In this document: one piece after another, positions 63,847-64,000 of the stretch
Numbering within the stretch: the first letter of the stretch is position 1
Layout: every line of letters starts with the position of its first letter
NCBI GenBank assembly: GCA_964615305.1
Contig: CAZTNA010000006.1
Coordinates: forward strand, 62,001 to 126,000
DNA from: Bog-950 sp964615305
GTDB taxonomy: Bacteria > Bacteroidota > Bacteroidia > Chitinophagales > LD1
DNA: 64,000 nucleotides
Direction: 5' to 3'
Notes under the pieces: model-generated
Database searches by the model: none
The model's input: the letters and a program-made list of their open reading frames with translations, nothing else
Told to the model about the DNA's origin: nothing
Program-made: the position numbers and the translations under genes

Positions 63847-64000
63847 TTATTTTATATATACTGTCTTTACATTTACAAACTCTTTTAGTCCATATTCTGA
63901 AAGTTCACGCCCAAATCCGCTGCGTTTTATTCCGCCAAACGGCAAGCGGGCATCACTTTTTACAATATCGTTAATGAATACGTTACCCGTTTGTAACCGG
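63847..64000 (-). CDS. Aldehyde dehydrogenase, C-terminal end (5' part outside window)
   Basis: The last ~51 residues on the minus strand read LQTGNVFINDIVKSDARLPF, then GGIKRSGFGRELSEYGLKEF and VNVKTVYIK. PFGGIKxSGFGRELxxxG is the standard C-terminal signature of NAD(P)-dependent aldehyde dehydrogenases, closest in feel to the succinate-semialdehyde group. Only the end is in the window, so the substrate class stays open. Confidence 0.9.
   Translation of the reverse strand, partial: RLQTGNVFINDIVKSDARLPFGGIKRSGFGRELSEYGLKEFVNVKTVYIK

Noticed and set aside
1..64000. A complete defence island, prophage or secretion cluster
   Set aside because: Only an orphan immunity-like gene, two IS fragments and a passenger cassette were seen; no phage structural, restriction, retron or CRISPR genes.

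Overview
The window is a chromosomal stretch from a member of the Bacteroidota. Several independent signs agree. Three secreted proteins end in a type IX secretion (T9SS) sorting domain with a YPNP or SPNP motif. There is a TonB-dependent receptor with an N-terminal carboxypeptidase-like domain. DUF4295, DUF4294 and the PUR-like DUF3276 families are present, as is the bacillithiol enzyme BshC. Succinate dehydrogenase has the C-A-B order with a single fused cytochrome subunit, and several genes have TAnnTTTG-type -7 promoter boxes. The genus cannot be fixed from this sequence alone. Most of the window is ordinary housekeeping and surface-protein chromosome; accessory DNA is confined to a few short patches.

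Layout. 1-4.7 kb: the 3' part of an NtrY-like sensor kinase, a TonB receptor and an SDR enzyme. 4.8-5.9 kb: a truncated IS1182-type transposase joined to a broken signal-peptide reading frame. 6.1-11.7 kb: sdhC-sdhA-sdhB on the minus strand, followed by a sugar-phosphate-isomerase-like/alpha-beta-hydrolase fusion; a four-helix-bundle gene bounded by inverted repeats sits between sdhA and sdhB. 11.8-18.2 kb: a saccharopine/alanine-dehydrogenase-like enzyme, a T9SS beta-propeller protein, an uncharacterised helical protein, tmRNA, the threonylcarbamoyl-AMP synthase and a membrane protein. 18.3-21.9 kb: glutamate dehydrogenase, CinA and a chalcone-isomerase-like protein. 22.0-25.7 kb is the most plastic zone: a 44-bp tandem repeat, an orphan Imm49-type immunity gene, a second remnant of the same IS, a 21-bp periodic repeat and an HTH/coiled-coil gene.

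25.9-46.2 kb holds a fatty acid hydroxylase, TPR proteins, a 3-hydroxyacyl-CoA dehydrogenase, two hydrolases, a T9SS subtilase, tRNA-Arg, a HACD/PTPLA-type dehydratase next to a thiolase, an ABC exporter, a PUR-like protein with a lipoprotein phosphoesterase, small lipoproteins and a neutral-ceramidase homologue. 46.2-57.2 kb holds a 1950-residue secreted protein paired with an FN3 protein, then bshC and another T9SS beta-propeller. 57.3-61.4 kb is the conserved block rpmB-rpmG-DUF4295-ftsY-rimO, divergent from the primary sigma factor. The window closes with a zinc peptidase, an unknown secreted protein and the 3' end of an aldehyde dehydrogenase.

Functional threads: central metabolism (Sdh, Gdh), lipid chemistry (hydroxylase, HACD-type dehydratase with thiolase, hydroxyacyl-CoA dehydrogenase, ceramidase), and T9SS/lipoprotein surface biology. 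No complete defence system, prophage or CRISPR array is visible. The best candidates for something undescribed are the inverted-repeat-bounded four-helix-bundle element inside the sdh operon, the bacterial HACD-thiolase pair, the isomerase-hydrolase fusion and the two unusual tandem repeats.
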